Part shown: positions 23,764-32,985 of the stretch, piece by piece | How positions within the stretch are numbered: position 1 is the stretch's first letter | Layout: each line of letters starts with the position of its first letter | Origin: Agrobacterium tumefaciens | Lineage (GTDB): Bacteria; Pseudomonadota; Alphaproteobacteria; Rhizobiales; Rhizobiaceae | Direction of reading: 5' to 3' | DNA length: 64,000 nucleotides | NCBI RefSeq assembly: GCF_013318015.2 | Contig: NZ_CP115843.1 | Coordinates: forward strand, 496,001 to 560,000 | Notes under the pieces: model-generated | Databases searched by the model: none | The model's input: the letters and a program-made list of their open reading frames with translations, nothing else | What the model was told of the DNA's origin: nothing | Made by a program: the position numbers and the translations under genes

Positions 23764-25023
23764 CTAGTGATGACATGCTTCAGTCGAAGTGTTCGGTGTG
23801 TTGCAGTGCGATGATTTGCGTGTCGTGCCACCTGAACCAAGAAGGGACTGAACGCCCCCGGCATAATTGTCTCTGGTGTCGGCATCGACGACGGCAACCG
23901 GAGCGGCAAGGATCAGCCCTGCGGTACTGCCCACTGCCGCTGCCGTGCCGGTTGTTGCTGCAAGGATCGTATCTCCAAGGCCAATCTTGCTGTCCGTCAA
24001 AGTCTGTCCATCAGAAATCCGGGCTCCAATCAGCCGGACGATCTCTGGCGACTCCGCGAACTTCCCGTGGTTGAGGCTGTCCCCGGCTTTGATCATGGTG
24101 AGGTCGATTACCGAGATCTGGCTTTCGGCCAATTCACTCTTGTAGGGAGGCTGCTCAGGGTCGATAGCGCCAAGCCTCGCGACGTTGCCCCACACTCGGC
24201 GGGACACGGCCAATGCCCGATCATCCCGGGAGACAAATAAAGTGAATTTCGGATGCTTTTTGCCCATGTCGGCGATCTGTTGCCGGAAGACGTCGACGTC
24301 GACGTCGGGAGATGCGAGCATCACATTCTTGAACTTGGCCGGAAGGCTTCCATTGCGAATGGCCATTTGACGAAGCGCCTCGAGCGCGAGCCAGTTACCC
24401 ATGGAATGAGCAAGGATCGAAACTTCCTTCACCTGCTTATCCCTGGCCAGATATTGAAAAAGCAACTCCAGGGCATTGCGCGTATAGTTGGTGCTCTCGC
24501 GGTCGTAGCCGTACGCAAGCAGGCTTCCGCGCGACGGCCAGGTGACCAGTACGGGAGCGCTCGCTACGCCGGAATCCTGGACGATTTGGGCAAAGCGATA
24601 GACCGAGTCTTCAAATCGATTGTTGAAGCCGTGAATGAAGACCAGCACGCTGCCGTCACGGCTCTTTCTGACGGAAGCGCTCAGCCATTTCCGGGCATCG
24701 TCGCGGCTGATTTCCTGTGCCTTTAACGTCGCAAAATCAGTGGCTGGATTGGGAGGAATCCTTTTCGGCCAGGCAACATTACCAATCTTGCGGACATTTC
24801 CCGGAGGGATGGACACGGTGATCTCCGCGAAGGCCGCATCCCTTGCGCGTTCACCCGTAAACATCTCGCCTTTGTTCGCGGAGCGACTACGCGTTGTTGT
24901 GATCAGCATGTCCACCTTGGTGGATGCGGGGGCGCTATCGGCAACAGGGACAAGAACGTTTTTCGCGTGGCCGCCGCAACCAACGAGAGCTGCGAACATC
25001 ACACAAAAAGGGAGCCTTCCCAT
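23764..25023 (-). CDS. DUF900 alpha/beta hydrolase lipoprotein
   Basis: 419 aa. The start gives MGRLPFCVMFAALVGCGG, a lipoprotein signal with lipobox ALVGC, so the protein is probably anchored by its Cys in the envelope. The hydrolase core has the oxyanion region FIHGFNNRFEDS, the nucleophile elbow ILAHSMGNW and an acidic residue in FVSRDDRAL; this is the DUF900 pattern. A glycine/alanine-rich hydrophobic stretch lies near the C-terminus. The substrate is unknown. A longer start at 25092 adds 23 polar residues ahead of the lipobox and is less likely. It sits 52 bases upstream of the MscS gene on the same strand. Confidence 0.75.
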   Translation of the reverse strand: MGRLPFCVMFAALVGCGGHAKNVLVPVADSAPASTKVDMLITTTRSRSANKGEMFTGERARDAAFAEITVSIPPGNVRKIGNVAWPKRIPPNPATDFATLKAQEISRDDARKWLSASVRKSRDGSVLVFIHGFNNRFEDSVYRFAQIVQDSGVASAPVLVTWPSRGSLLAYGYDRESTNYTRNALELLFQYLARDKQVKEVSILAHSMGNWLALEALRQMAIRNGSLPAKFKNVMLASPDVDVDVFRQQIADMGKKHPKFTLFVSRDDRALAVSRRVWGNVARLGAIDPEQPPYKSELAESQISVIDLTMIKAGDSLNHGKFAESPEIVRLIGARISDGQTLTDSKIGLGDTILAATTGTAAAVGSTAGLILAAPVAVVDADTRDNYAGGVQSLLGSGGTTRKSSHCNTPNTSTEACHH

Positions 25024-25092
25024 TCGATATGGAAAGCGTCCGTTACGGAGGTCCCTTGTATCGTTGCCGTTCACCAGATCGCCCGCCGCCAT

Positions 25093-25449
25093 TTGTCACA
25101 GCTTTGTCCTCGCCACGTCGGCGCACAAAAAACCTATGCGAATGACGGGCTGTTTTCCCGTAACATCGGGTATGTTACGGGCATCCGGCGGACGATGCCG
25201 TCATCTGAATGCGTGAAAGTGTGGAAGTTGCCAGAGACAATCACACGCGGCCCCGTAACCGTCGTCTTTCTCGCCCGCTCGCTAGCGTGGTAAAACATGC
25301 GAGGCCTTGACGGTGCTGCAATCCGACCCCGGTAAGTTGACCGCACCAGCGTATATTACGGTAACATACTGCACGAGCCGCGCTTCATCAAAGAATATGC
25401 CATCGAGACATTCGGCGTCGCCGTGACGCTGTGACGGTGGGAGAGGACA
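25093..25449. other. Intergenic region with a possible degraded C-terminus (25336-25434, +)
   Basis: No complete gene is supported. A plus-strand frame at 25336-25434 has no start codon and ends HEPRFIKEYAIETFGVAVTL-stop. It reads like the tail of a protein and stops 15 bases before the next gene, as an upstream operon member would. The family was not recognised. The rest should hold the promoters for the divergent lipoprotein and efflux genes. Confidence 0.3.
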
Positions 25450-25734
25450 ATGGATGAAGGTGTGGCTGCGGTCAGGCTGCGGTTTCCCACAAGAGTTCAG
25501 GCCATCAACGAGCTTGCCTCGCGGGACGTCATATTCTGTGAAATCTGCCAGGATTTTGCCGAAGCCCAGACGGAGTTGGCAAGATGGGAGGCGGCTTCTT
25601 CCGATCCAGTCCGAGATGACCGTGTGGCCGAATACAGGGAATTGTTGGCGGCCCTTGGCAGAGAGATTGAAGATGCTCTCGCCCGAGCCACCGTTGTCTC
25701 TCTTCATCGCTCACCTGGTCCGCGCCCGGTGTAA
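25450..25734 (+). CDS. Small conserved-looking hypothetical protein
   Basis: 94 aa, charged and mostly helical, with no signal peptide and no membrane segment. The core runs RFPTRVQAINELASRDVIF and then CEICQDFAEAQTELARWE, with regular acidic/basic spacing. The family was not named. A good GGGAGAGGA site precedes ATG 25450. The gene lies 39 bases ahead of the HlyD-like efflux gene on the same strand, so it is probably in the same operon. Confidence 0.6.
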   Translation: MDEGVAAVRLRFPTRVQAINELASRDVIFCEICQDFAEAQTELARWEAASSDPVRDDRVAEYRELLAALGREIEDALARATVVSLHRSPGPRPV

Positions 25735-25773
25735 TTCCGCCGGATGGGCAGTTAACTTCGAAGGAACGAGATC

Positions 25774-26880
25774 GTGGCTTCCGAGATATCACACGAGCCT
25801 GTAACTACCCCGCCACCCCGCAATCCCCTGCGGAGGATCGCTTTCGCTGTCGTTTGTCTGGCGCTGGTCCTGTTCGTGCTGTCAATCTTCATGGAGCGGC
25901 GGACACCATCAACATCTCAAGCGCAGGTCCAGGCGTATGTCGTTGGTATAGCGCCTGAAGTCACAGGTCGCGTCGTGGAAGTGGGCGTTAACGACAATAC
26001 GCGGGTGGAGGCCGACCAGATCCTGTTCCGAATTGATCCCCAGCGCTACCAACTCGCCGTGAACGAGGCGGAGGCCGGTCTGGCCAGTGTCGGCCAGTCA
26101 ATCGGCGCATCGACCGCTGCGGTGGATGCCGCCCAAGCAAAGCTTGTCCAGATCCGTGCCGACAGGGACAACCTTCGCGACCAATATGCCAGGGCCTCCG
26201 AACTCCTCAAAAACGGCGTGTTTTCAAAAGCCCGTTTCGACGCCGCCAAATCTGCCTTCGATCAGGCAGAGGCCTCGGTTTCCGGTGCGCAGGCTGATCT
26301 CACCAAGGCCCGCGAGCAGCTCGGCCCTTCCGGAAACGACAATCCGCAACTGCGCGCAGCTCTTGCGGGATTGGAGAAGGCCAGGCTGGACCTGATGCAT
26401 ACCACAGTGCGGGCGCCTTCGTCCGGGGTCGTGACAAACCTTCAGCTCACCAGTGGCAAGGTCTTGCCAGCCGGCCAACCGGCCATGACCTTTATCGATG
26501 TGGGCACCATCTGGATCAATGCCGCGTTCAAGGAGAACAGCCTCGAAAATGTCGTCGTCGGCAACAGGGCGGAAATCCTTTTTGATGCCCTTCCAGGCCG
26601 ACTGTTCCCTGCCACGGTAGAAAGCGTCGGCTTCGGTGTCTCGCAAGGGAGCACGGATCCGAGCACCGGGTTGCCAACCATGCGCAGTGACAGCGGCTGG
26701 GTCAAGGAAGCGCAGCGGTTTCCGGTCCGTCTCAATATCGATGAAGCTCAAAGACCCAAGGGCGGCGTGCGCTACGGTTCGCAGGCGACCGTCATCATCT
26801 ATACCGGTAACAATCCGGTCACCAATGCTTGGGGATCATTCTGGATCCGTATCATGTCGGTGCTCACCTATGTCAACTGA
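25774..26880 (+). CDS. HlyD/EmrA-type membrane fusion protein
   Basis: 368 aa. It has one N-terminal membrane anchor (about residues 22-40). The first lipoyl half follows (YVVGIAPEVTGRVVEVGVND), then a long helical hairpin (about 90-200), the second lipoyl half (VRAPSSGVVTNLQLTSGKVL) and a beta-barrel end. It bridges an inner-membrane pump to the outer membrane. It starts with GTG 25774 after AAGGA. The stop overlaps the start of the DUF2955 gene, so the two form one efflux unit. No outer-membrane factor gene is nearby. Confidence 0.88.
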   Translation: MASEISHEPVTTPPPRNPLRRIAFAVVCLALVLFVLSIFMERRTPSTSQAQVQAYVVGIAPEVTGRVVEVGVNDNTRVEADQILFRIDPQRYQLAVNEAEAGLASVGQSIGASTAAVDAAQAKLVQIRADRDNLRDQYARASELLKNGVFSKARFDAAKSAFDQAEASVSGAQADLTKAREQLGPSGNDNPQLRAALAGLEKARLDLMHTTVRAPSSGVVTNLQLTSGKVLPAGQPAMTFIDVGTIWINAAFKENSLENVVVGNRAEILFDALPGRLFPATVESVGFGVSQGSTDPSTGLPTMRSDSGWVKEAQRFPVRLNIDEAQRPKGGVRYGSQATVIIYTGNNPVTNAWGSFWIRIMSVLTYVN

Positions 26881-27892
26881 CAGCACCGCCGCCCAGCAGA
26901 AACGAAAAGGATTGCGGGTCGCTCTTGCGGTTTCGATCGGCTTTGTGCTGGCGGTGTATTGGGGGGCCTTTGTTCCGTTCCTCGGGCCGCTTTTCGCCGC
27001 GCAATTTCTGCTGGGAAGCTCTCGACCGATGCCGCTTGCCAAGACACTTGGCGCGGCGCTCGTCATTCTGGTCGCGGGAATGGCGATGATGATCTTGACC
27101 AGCAGCCTCGGCAATCGTCCTGTTCCCTTTCTCCTGCTTCTGGGGCTAACCTATTTCCTGTGTTTTGCCTTACAGGCGTCGGGAAAGGGCGGGCCTGCGG
27201 TCTTTCTGGTGTTGGTGGTCGCGATCATCGTTCCGCTGCTCGGTATTTTGAACGATGAGTTGGCCAATTCCATCCTCTCGATTCTTGTTGGTGGCGTGTT
27301 GTCGGGCACGCTTTTGATGTGGCTCGCCCATGCGATCTTTCCCGAACCGGTATTTCTGGACGGAAGTGCCGCGCCATCCTTCGACCAGCCGCCGGCTCTG
27401 CTGAGAGCATTGGCCAATACGCTGATCCTGCTGGCATCTGTCGTGATCTGCCTGACGAGCGACAATCTGACGGCCGCGGCGGTCATTCCGATCACCGTTG
27501 CATCCTTACTCGGCCAGCTCGACGTCGCCGCAAGCACGCGGGCAGCTGTTGGGCTTATAATGGTCAATCTATTCGGCGGCGTCCTCGCATCTTTAGCTTA
27601 TGCGATCCTCACGCTTCGCCCCAACCTGTTCTCGATCTTTCTGATTGTCCTTGTCGTTGCCCTCTTTCTGGGAGGTCGGGCAGCAGCTCGTACCAGGGAG
27701 GCGCCGATGTTTGCCGGTGCACTGACGATTTTCCTTATCCTGTTCGGGCTCGGTGTGTCGCCCCTGCCTGGCAGTGCTGCGGAAAGCTTCGCCACCCGCA
27801 TTGTCTATATCGCGTTTGCTTTGACCTACACTCTGTTGCTCGCCACCATTCTGTGGCCCAGAAGGCCGCACCTGAGAAGGATAAACCCATGA
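26870..27892 (+). CDS. DUF2955 family membrane protein, probable efflux partner
   Basis: 340 aa, with two blocks of hydrophobic segments separated by a polar stretch around residue 165, the arrangement of the aromatic-acid-exporter-like (FUSC/DUF2955) proteins. It overlaps the HlyD gene by 11 bases and has only that partner, so it is the likely inner-membrane pump. The substrate is unknown. The region 27889-28057 after it looks like a broken third gene. Confidence 0.82.
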   Translation: MSTDSTAAQQKRKGLRVALAVSIGFVLAVYWGAFVPFLGPLFAAQFLLGSSRPMPLAKTLGAALVILVAGMAMMILTSSLGNRPVPFLLLLGLTYFLCFALQASGKGGPAVFLVLVVAIIVPLLGILNDELANSILSILVGGVLSGTLLMWLAHAIFPEPVFLDGSAAPSFDQPPALLRALANTLILLASVVICLTSDNLTAAAVIPITVASLLGQLDVAASTRAAVGLIMVNLFGGVLASLAYAILTLRPNLFSIFLIVLVVALFLGGRAAARTREAPMFAGALTIFLILFGLGVSPLPGSAAESFATRIVYIAFALTYTLLLATILWPRRPHLRRINP

Positions 27893-28057
27893 AAACGCAG
27901 CTCGTCTGATTTCTACAGCGGTGCGTGGATCTGGAAGTATCCGCGTAAGATGTGGGCGTTCGAAAAAGGCCTGAAGGAAAGAGATATTGGCGTCACCTTT
28001 CCTACCTGCCCGTTTGGTACGTCGCAGCGGGCGGCATTTCGATTTTCAGCGTATTAA
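27889..28057 (+). pseudogene. Frameshifted small gene after the efflux pair
   Basis: ATG 27889 overlaps the DUF2955 stop (ATGA), as a coupled third gene would, but hits a stop after MKTQLV. One base further on, a new frame stays open to 28057 and reads DFYSGAWIWKYPRKMWAFEK, then GLKERDIGVTFPTC. That composition is protein-like. A single-base change would join the parts. The family was not recognised, so the call rests on the layout. Confidence 0.35.
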
Positions 28058-28066
28058 GCCTCTGCG

Positions 28067-29872
28067 CTAGCGCGGCTGCAAATCCGAAGCACTGATGGTT
28101 ATCGCAGCGGGTTCTTTAACCTTGGGAGGCAGCATTCCGGCTTTGCGAAGTCCCTCTACCAGTCGGTCACGATCACCTGGCTGTACGTTCCGCATCGCCA
28201 GTTCTTCAACGACGTTTGGCAGGAAGTCCGGGCGCATTCGAACGAAAATCTCTGCCTCGTGCCGGGCTTGATCCATCATTCCGGCATCTGCGTATATGAC
28301 CGCCGCAACCGCATGAAACAGCGGAAATTTTTGCATATCAGCCTTGGTGATCTCGCGGACGGCGGTTGAATTGTCGTGGAGCATGTAGGCTGCAAGAGCG
28401 CGTGTGCCGTTATAATAGCCGCTGCCGCCTGGATTGAGTGCGATAGCCTGATCAAGCAGGTTGGCTCCCCGTTGCCACTGGCCGCCAAGGGCTAGTCTGG
28501 TGCCGAACTCGCCCATCAACTCGGTGTCGTTGGGGTTGGTAGCGAGGGCCACTTCGCCTACTCGCATCGCCTCGGTAAGCTCCCGGTTGAAAAACAGGGC
28601 CATCATCAACGCCTGAAGCCCTCGCGTGTTGCTCGCATCAAGCTGGGTCGACCGCCGCGCCGCGCGAAGCGCCCGCTGTAATGGTGTTTCCGGACCTTGG
28701 CCCCTATTGAATTTGAAGCGGTCTTCATCGAGATAGATGATTGATAGCATCGCCCAGGCAGTGGAAAAGGTCGGATACCGCGCAACGGATGTTTCCAGGC
28801 ATTCGCGAACGTGTGCATGCTCTTCGGGGCTGAGCTCGCTACGATATGCGTAAAAGCGCAGGCTGCATTCGTATGCACCAAGATCCTGCGGTGGAGGATT
28901 TGCGGTGTCGGCCTGTGCCATCACACCATATGGTTGCGCAATGGCGGTGGCGACTCTTCTGGCCACGTCCGCCTGTATGGAAAACAGGTCTTTCGATCCG
29001 AGATCGTTGTCATAATCCCGGGACCAGACTATTTCGCCATCGTCGGTGTCCAGAAGACGGGCTGTCACGCGCAGGCTGTTTCCAGCAGTTCGCACACCCC
29101 CGGTCAGAAGATAACGGGCCCCAAGCTCTTCCCTAACTTTGGATACACCGACGTCCGACGGCAGCGCTTTGGACGTCTCGCGACCAAAGACCTTGATCTC
29201 CTTGAAGCGGGGCAGGGCAGTCAGAAGCTCCTCCGTAAGCCCGAGGCTGTATAACTGGGCGTTTGGTCCATCGCCCAAATTGGCGAAAGGAGCCACAATT
29301 AGGGCGGGTCTGTCGGGAGCCGTGCTTTCGGCTAACTGTTCTGTTGGCGCCAATCTTGAGTGACTTGAGAATTGATAGGCAGACGCAGCCGTAAGCAGGG
29401 CAAGGCAAGTAAGTGAAAGCCGCCTCACGCTCCACCATCGGACCATCGGCGATAGCTGTGATGCCGGAACGGACCCATTATCGACCTTCTTGGAAACGAC
29501 CGCAGTATTCAATGAGAACACCGGGGCATATCCGCCCTTCGGTATGTCGATCCTGACCGGGTCCTTGTGACCTTCCACCAGATAATAACGTTCTAGCGAA
29601 CGCCTTAGACGCGCGGCCTCGATCCGCACGACCGGATCGTCCTGCGTGAAGCTTTCATTGCGGCCGAATACCTCAATTGCGATGGAGTAACCCTTGATGC
29701 GGGCGGCCCGCCCGGCGATGGCTTCCTCGACAACATATCGCAGAAATGCGGCACTTCGCCCCAAGCCGGGAAACTCCGCGCTCGCGACGATGCGTTCGAG
29801 TTGCGACCGGATTTCCTCTACTCCCGGAGGGTCTCGTGCTGCAGTTGAAGCCGTGGACACCGTCGTCTGCAT
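28067..29872 (-). CDS. TPR regulator related to rhizobial adenylate-cyclase-like proteins
   Basis: 601 aa. The N-terminal domain (about 15-110, LERIVASAEFPGLGRSAAFL then RYVVEE) is the DNA-binding-like region seen in rhizobial adenylate-cyclase/TPR proteins. One membrane segment follows (about 150-168), then a TolB/FlgO-like domain (VAPFANLGDGPNAQLYSLGL) and TPR-like helices to the end. No cyclase catalytic domain is present. It is transcribed towards the efflux pair; proteins of this architecture often sit beside DUF2955/HlyD pumps, which suggests a regulatory link. Its ligand and target are unknown. Confidence 0.78.
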   Translation of the reverse strand: MQTTVSTASTAARDPPGVEEIRSQLERIVASAEFPGLGRSAAFLRYVVEEAIAGRAARIKGYSIAIEVFGRNESFTQDDPVVRIEAARLRRSLERYYLVEGHKDPVRIDIPKGGYAPVFSLNTAVVSKKVDNGSVPASQLSPMVRWWSVRRLSLTCLALLTAASAYQFSSHSRLAPTEQLAESTAPDRPALIVAPFANLGDGPNAQLYSLGLTEELLTALPRFKEIKVFGRETSKALPSDVGVSKVREELGARYLLTGGVRTAGNSLRVTARLLDTDDGEIVWSRDYDNDLGSKDLFSIQADVARRVATAIAQPYGVMAQADTANPPPQDLGAYECSLRFYAYRSELSPEEHAHVRECLETSVARYPTFSTAWAMLSIIYLDEDRFKFNRGQGPETPLQRALRAARRSTQLDASNTRGLQALMMALFFNRELTEAMRVGEVALATNPNDTELMGEFGTRLALGGQWQRGANLLDQAIALNPGGSGYYNGTRALAAYMLHDNSTAVREITKADMQKFPLFHAVAAVIYADAGMMDQARHEAEIFVRMRPDFLPNVVEELAMRNVQPGDRDRLVEGLRKAGMLPPKVKEPAAITISASDLQPR

Positions 29873-30239
29873 AGCCGCCTCCCGTCCCCCTCGAGATTCA
29901 TCGCATGCGTGTAGTGTGTTGTGAGCTTACACCCGAGATATGGGCGCGTCCATTGTTCCGTCGAGCCGTCGCCTGTGAAAGCCCGCTGTTTTTGTCTTTA
30001 TATGCACATAAGGCTAACGCCTTGAGCAAACGTTTCGTTAGTTGCGGTGCCCGACGATTGCACCCGATCAGGCATTTAAGATCGAGAGCGAGCTGGTTGC
30101 CATGTTCTTGGCGTCCCAACAGCATGTTCCCGGTGGTGCTACATTTCCATCATCTATGCCGACTGATACGTCCGCTTTCCGTGGACGGCAACGCCGTAGT
30201 TTCGACTGTAACAGAGTTGACTCTGGCAACTGGGCAAAG
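29873..30239. other. Intergenic region, no gene seen
   Basis: About 370 bases between the TPR regulator and the decayed AraC fragment. Frames here have no recognisable motifs. It should hold the promoter of the TPR gene on the minus strand. Confidence 0.4.
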
Positions 30240-30395
30240 CGCCTGCATTCCAGTCGTGAATTGCGAGGCGCTATGGCCGGCTGCTAGTCGGGCCTCCTGC
30301 AATCTGAGATGCTTGTGGTACTGACTAGGACTGAACGCTGTTATCGCCAGAAAATGGCGATGCAGGCTTGCGCGGCTCATGCCGCTGGCATCGCG
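30240..30395 (-). pseudogene. Fragment of an AraC-family regulator (helix-turn-helix part)
   Basis: The minus strand reads ASGMSRASLHRHFLAITAF, then SPSQYHKHLRLQEARLAAGH and SASQF. This is the start of the first helix-turn-helix of an AraC protein joined to a piece of the second (SxSQF), with the intervening part and both ends missing. It resembles the intact regulator at 30571-31488 (FYDRFKAVAAVSPLQYQKY, IRLHEAR), so it is probably a decayed relative. Confidence 0.6.
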
Positions 30396-30614
30396 ATCTT
30401 CGAGATGGTCGATGCGGTGTTCGCGCCTCTTTTCCGGTACTTCGGTTTCATCGACCCAGCCATAACGCAGACGATATCTCAGGGTCTCCCGCGCGTCACG
30501 CGATGGCGCGAGGCTTTGACTCTACGAGCGAGTGTCGTCGCAGCGGTCAGTCAGGACTACGGTCAGCGGTTCAAGCAACCTCTGGCCGCGCACCGGGTGC
30601 TTTTGGCGGATTGA
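30396..30614 (+). pseudogene. Fragment of a glutathione S-transferase (C-terminal part)
   Basis: The plus strand reads FEMVDAVFAPLFRYFGFID, then LPRVTRWREALTLRASVV, AAVSQDY and a stop at 30614. This is the C-terminal helical-domain pattern of bacterial glutathione S-transferases (DAxFAPxxRYF, LPxxxxWxxxLxxRxSVxxAV). The thioredoxin-like N-terminal domain is absent. The fragment abuts an AraC fragment on the other strand, and its last 44 bases overlap the end of the intact AraC gene. Confidence 0.55.
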
Positions 30615-31488
30615 TGCCCCCCAGGCCAGCCTTTGCTCGCTTGGTGTCTTGACCCGGGGGCGCTCCGAAGAGACGCCTGTATTCGCGGTTGAACTGCGAC
30701 GCGCTCTCATAGCCGACGGCGAACGCAACTTCGGCTGCACCTGCCTGGTTCGCGATCATGCGTCGGCGGGCCTCGTGGAGCCGGATATATTTCTGATACT
30801 GAAGCGGACTGACGGCGGCGACGGCTTTGAAGCGATCGTAAAAGACGGATACACTCATGCCGGCAAGTGCCGCGACCGCCTTGAAATCGAGACGTTCGGC
30901 GTAGTGGTCGCGTATCCAGGCCATTGCCTTTCGGATGTGCATCAGACGCGAGTCAGCCCCGGCAATCTGACGCAGCAGGCCGCCATGCGGCCCCATCAGT
31001 AGCCGAAACATCAGCTCATGCTCCAGAGACTGAGCCATAACGTGGATTTCGGATGGGCGATCGAGCAGTTCTACCAATCTCCCCCAAGCACCGAGAAGCG
31101 ACGCGCTCGCGGTGCTGACGCCGTATCCCGATTCCATCGGTAACTCCGGCATCGCCGCCATCTCAAGGACGAGGTCGGACAGCATAGGCGGGTCCAGATA
31201 TAAACCGATTGCGACAAACGGTCTGTCTGGCGACGCTTCGCAAACTTGGCCCAAGGCGGCAATCTCGGCTGCGACGATCATGCTTTGGCCGGGTCCGTAT
31301 TCAAACATCTTGTCGCCGATAAACATGCGCTGCGTACCCTGGATCACCAGGGACGCCGCAGGATCGTAGATCAGCGGATCGACCTCGGTCGTATGGTCGA
31401 GAGTATACGCGAACAGTCGCGGCAATTTAAGACTGGGACGGCCAGCATGACGCATGGCGATGGCGCGTATTTTGTCGAGTTCGCTCAT
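30571..31488 (-). CDS. AraC family transcriptional regulator (AraC_N type)
   Basis: 305 aa. The N-terminal cupin-like domain (about 20-180) has the AraC_N pattern (YDPAASLVIQGTQRMFIGDK). The C-terminal domain (about 200-290) has two helix-turn-helix units: FKAVAALAGMSVSVFYDRFK and AEVAFAVGYESASQFNREYR. AraC_N regulators usually control an adjacent oxidoreductase or hydrolase gene. Here the divergent neighbour is the epoxide-hydrolase-like gene 156 bases away, the likely target. The ligand is unknown. Confidence 0.88.
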   Translation of the reverse strand: MSELDKIRAIAMRHAGRPSLKLPRLFAYTLDHTTEVDPLIYDPAASLVIQGTQRMFIGDKMFEYGPGQSMIVAAEIAALGQVCEASPDRPFVAIGLYLDPPMLSDLVLEMAAMPELPMESGYGVSTASASLLGAWGRLVELLDRPSEIHVMAQSLEHELMFRLLMGPHGGLLRQIAGADSRLMHIRKAMAWIRDHYAERLDFKAVAALAGMSVSVFYDRFKAVAAVSPLQYQKYIRLHEARRRMIANQAGAAEVAFAVGYESASQFNREYRRLFGAPPGQDTKRAKAGLGGINPPKAPGARPEVA

Positions 31489-31644
31489 GGAGTCACCCTA
31501 AGTCGATTGCCCAGTTTTATCAAGTATTCCGGAAGATCAGGCAAGAGTGCCGGAAGTTTCGGCATCGTGGCATTGGGGTCGAAATCCTAATATCGCGGCA
31601 AGACAGAGGCCAACGGGGCTTCTGATGGCCCAGGAGAAACTGCC

Positions 31645-32031
31645 ATGCCCACCCCAATCGAAACCGTTTCGGCTTTTTGCGCCACGTTCGTTGAAGACGG
31701 CGGAAGGCCAGCCGTGCGCCGCTGGTTCACACCCGCCACGCGCTGGGTCAATGAAGGCGTGTCAGTCACGACGGGCGCCGACGAGGCCATTGCGATGATC
31801 GACGGACTGGAGACATCGCTGGGAATATCGACAGTCCATATCGATATGCTCGCGATTGCCGCCGATGGATCCCGCGTTCTCACCGAAAGGCTTGACCGGT
31901 TCGAGCGCGCCGACGGCAGTGAAATCGGGCGCGTGATGATCATGGGAATTTTCGAGCTCGAAGGCGACAAGATTGTCGAATGGCGGGACTATTTCGACGT
32001 AACCGCCGTCCAGAAGTTCTCTGCCGGCTAG
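31645..32031 (+). CDS. Limonene-1,2-epoxide hydrolase-like (SnoaL-fold) protein
   Basis: 128 aa, NTF2/SnoaL fold. It resembles limonene-epoxide hydrolase: TRWVNEG supplies the active-site Asn, VLTERLDRF supplies the Arg and an Asp, and EWRDYFD supplies the second Asp. In that family these residues activate water for one-step epoxide opening. The length is slightly below the 149 aa of the Rhodococcus enzyme. It has its own good ribosome site (CAGGAGAA). It faces the AraC regulator, so it is probably induced by it. The real substrate is unknown. Confidence 0.75.
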   Translation: MPTPIETVSAFCATFVEDGGRPAVRRWFTPATRWVNEGVSVTTGADEAIAMIDGLETSLGISTVHIDMLAIAADGSRVLTERLDRFERADGSEIGRVMIMGIFELEGDKIVEWRDYFDVTAVQKFSAG

Positions 32032-32177
32032 CACGGCAGCTTGCGAACGATGATGTTGAGTGCAGGGACTATTGTCTCCGCACTCAACACAAGGCAGTCG
32101 ACTGGACTTTCGACGACAGGCCGCAATCCTTCCAAAGCAGATGGGCCACGTCCCGAAGGCTTCGCACCGCAAAGACT

Positions 32178-32984
32178 TCAAATAGTCAGTAGGTCTTTAG
32201 CTGGAAGCGAATTGTCATGTCTTTCGAGAAACTCCACCATGGCAGCCTTGAGCGCCACGCCACTGACGCGGGTCCTCATCATATCCCTGGTCAGCGTCGC
32301 AATGATCTCGGCAGCTTCGCAGACCGGCAGACCACCATCCCTGATATTGGAGACACAATTTCGGCTGGAATCCAGGTTTCCCGACTTGGGACCGTAAGTG
32401 ATGTAAGCACCGAGGCTGTCGGCAGCTGAAAGTCCCGGACGTTCGCCGACAAGCACGATCGTCAGTTTTGCACCTAATGCCTCACCGGCAGGATCGCCGA
32501 GCGCGACGCGCGCCTGGCTCGCCAGCACAATTGGTGCAGCGGTCAGGTTCAGGATAGCGAGCTTCGGAACAAGCGCCTCGATCAACGGCACGGCATTGAG
32601 ATCGATCGCGTGGGACGACAGGCCATCCGCGACGATAATTGCGACATCATAGCCATTGATCGTTCTCTCATGTTTCAGCCGTTTTTCGGATTCCGCCGCA
32701 AGCCGCCGGCCAAGATCCGGCCGCCGCACATAGGTGCTGCGGTCACTTGCCATGCTATCGACATTGACAGCCGGAAGGCCGAGACGATCGAGCCTGTCTG
32801 CCAGCGAGGGCCGGTCGACGCTCGTCCAGACCGCTTCGCGTGCCCGCGCGTGGTCGAGAAGGAAGGCAAGTTGAGCGCGTGTCGGAAGACCCGCGCCATG
32901 ACGGCCGAGCGAAACACGCGCATCGGTCATATCCTTGATAGTGAGGTTTTTTCCGGCAGCAGTGGGTTCTCTCACCTCTTCCAT
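32178..32984 (-). CDS. eutC: Ethanolamine ammonia-lyase small subunit
   Basis: 268 aa. Together with EutB it binds adenosylcobalamin and converts ethanolamine to acetaldehyde and ammonia. Family landmarks: RVSLGRHGAGLPTRAQLAF near the N-terminus, IIVADGLSSHAI, LVGERPGLSAADSLGAYITY and NCVSNIRDGGL. It follows eutB with one base between stop and start. It ends the long minus-strand cluster that begins with a peptide-type ABC transporter. No microcompartment genes or EutA-type reactivase are present in the window. Confidence 0.95.
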   Translation of the reverse strand: MEEVREPTAAGKNLTIKDMTDARVSLGRHGAGLPTRAQLAFLLDHARAREAVWTSVDRPSLADRLDRLGLPAVNVDSMASDRSTYVRRPDLGRRLAAESEKRLKHERTINGYDVAIIVADGLSSHAIDLNAVPLIEALVPKLAILNLTAAPIVLASQARVALGDPAGEALGAKLTIVLVGERPGLSAADSLGAYITYGPKSGNLDSSRNCVSNIRDGGLPVCEAAEIIATLTRDMMRTRVSGVALKAAMVEFLERHDNSLPAKDLLTI

Positions 32985-32985
32985 G

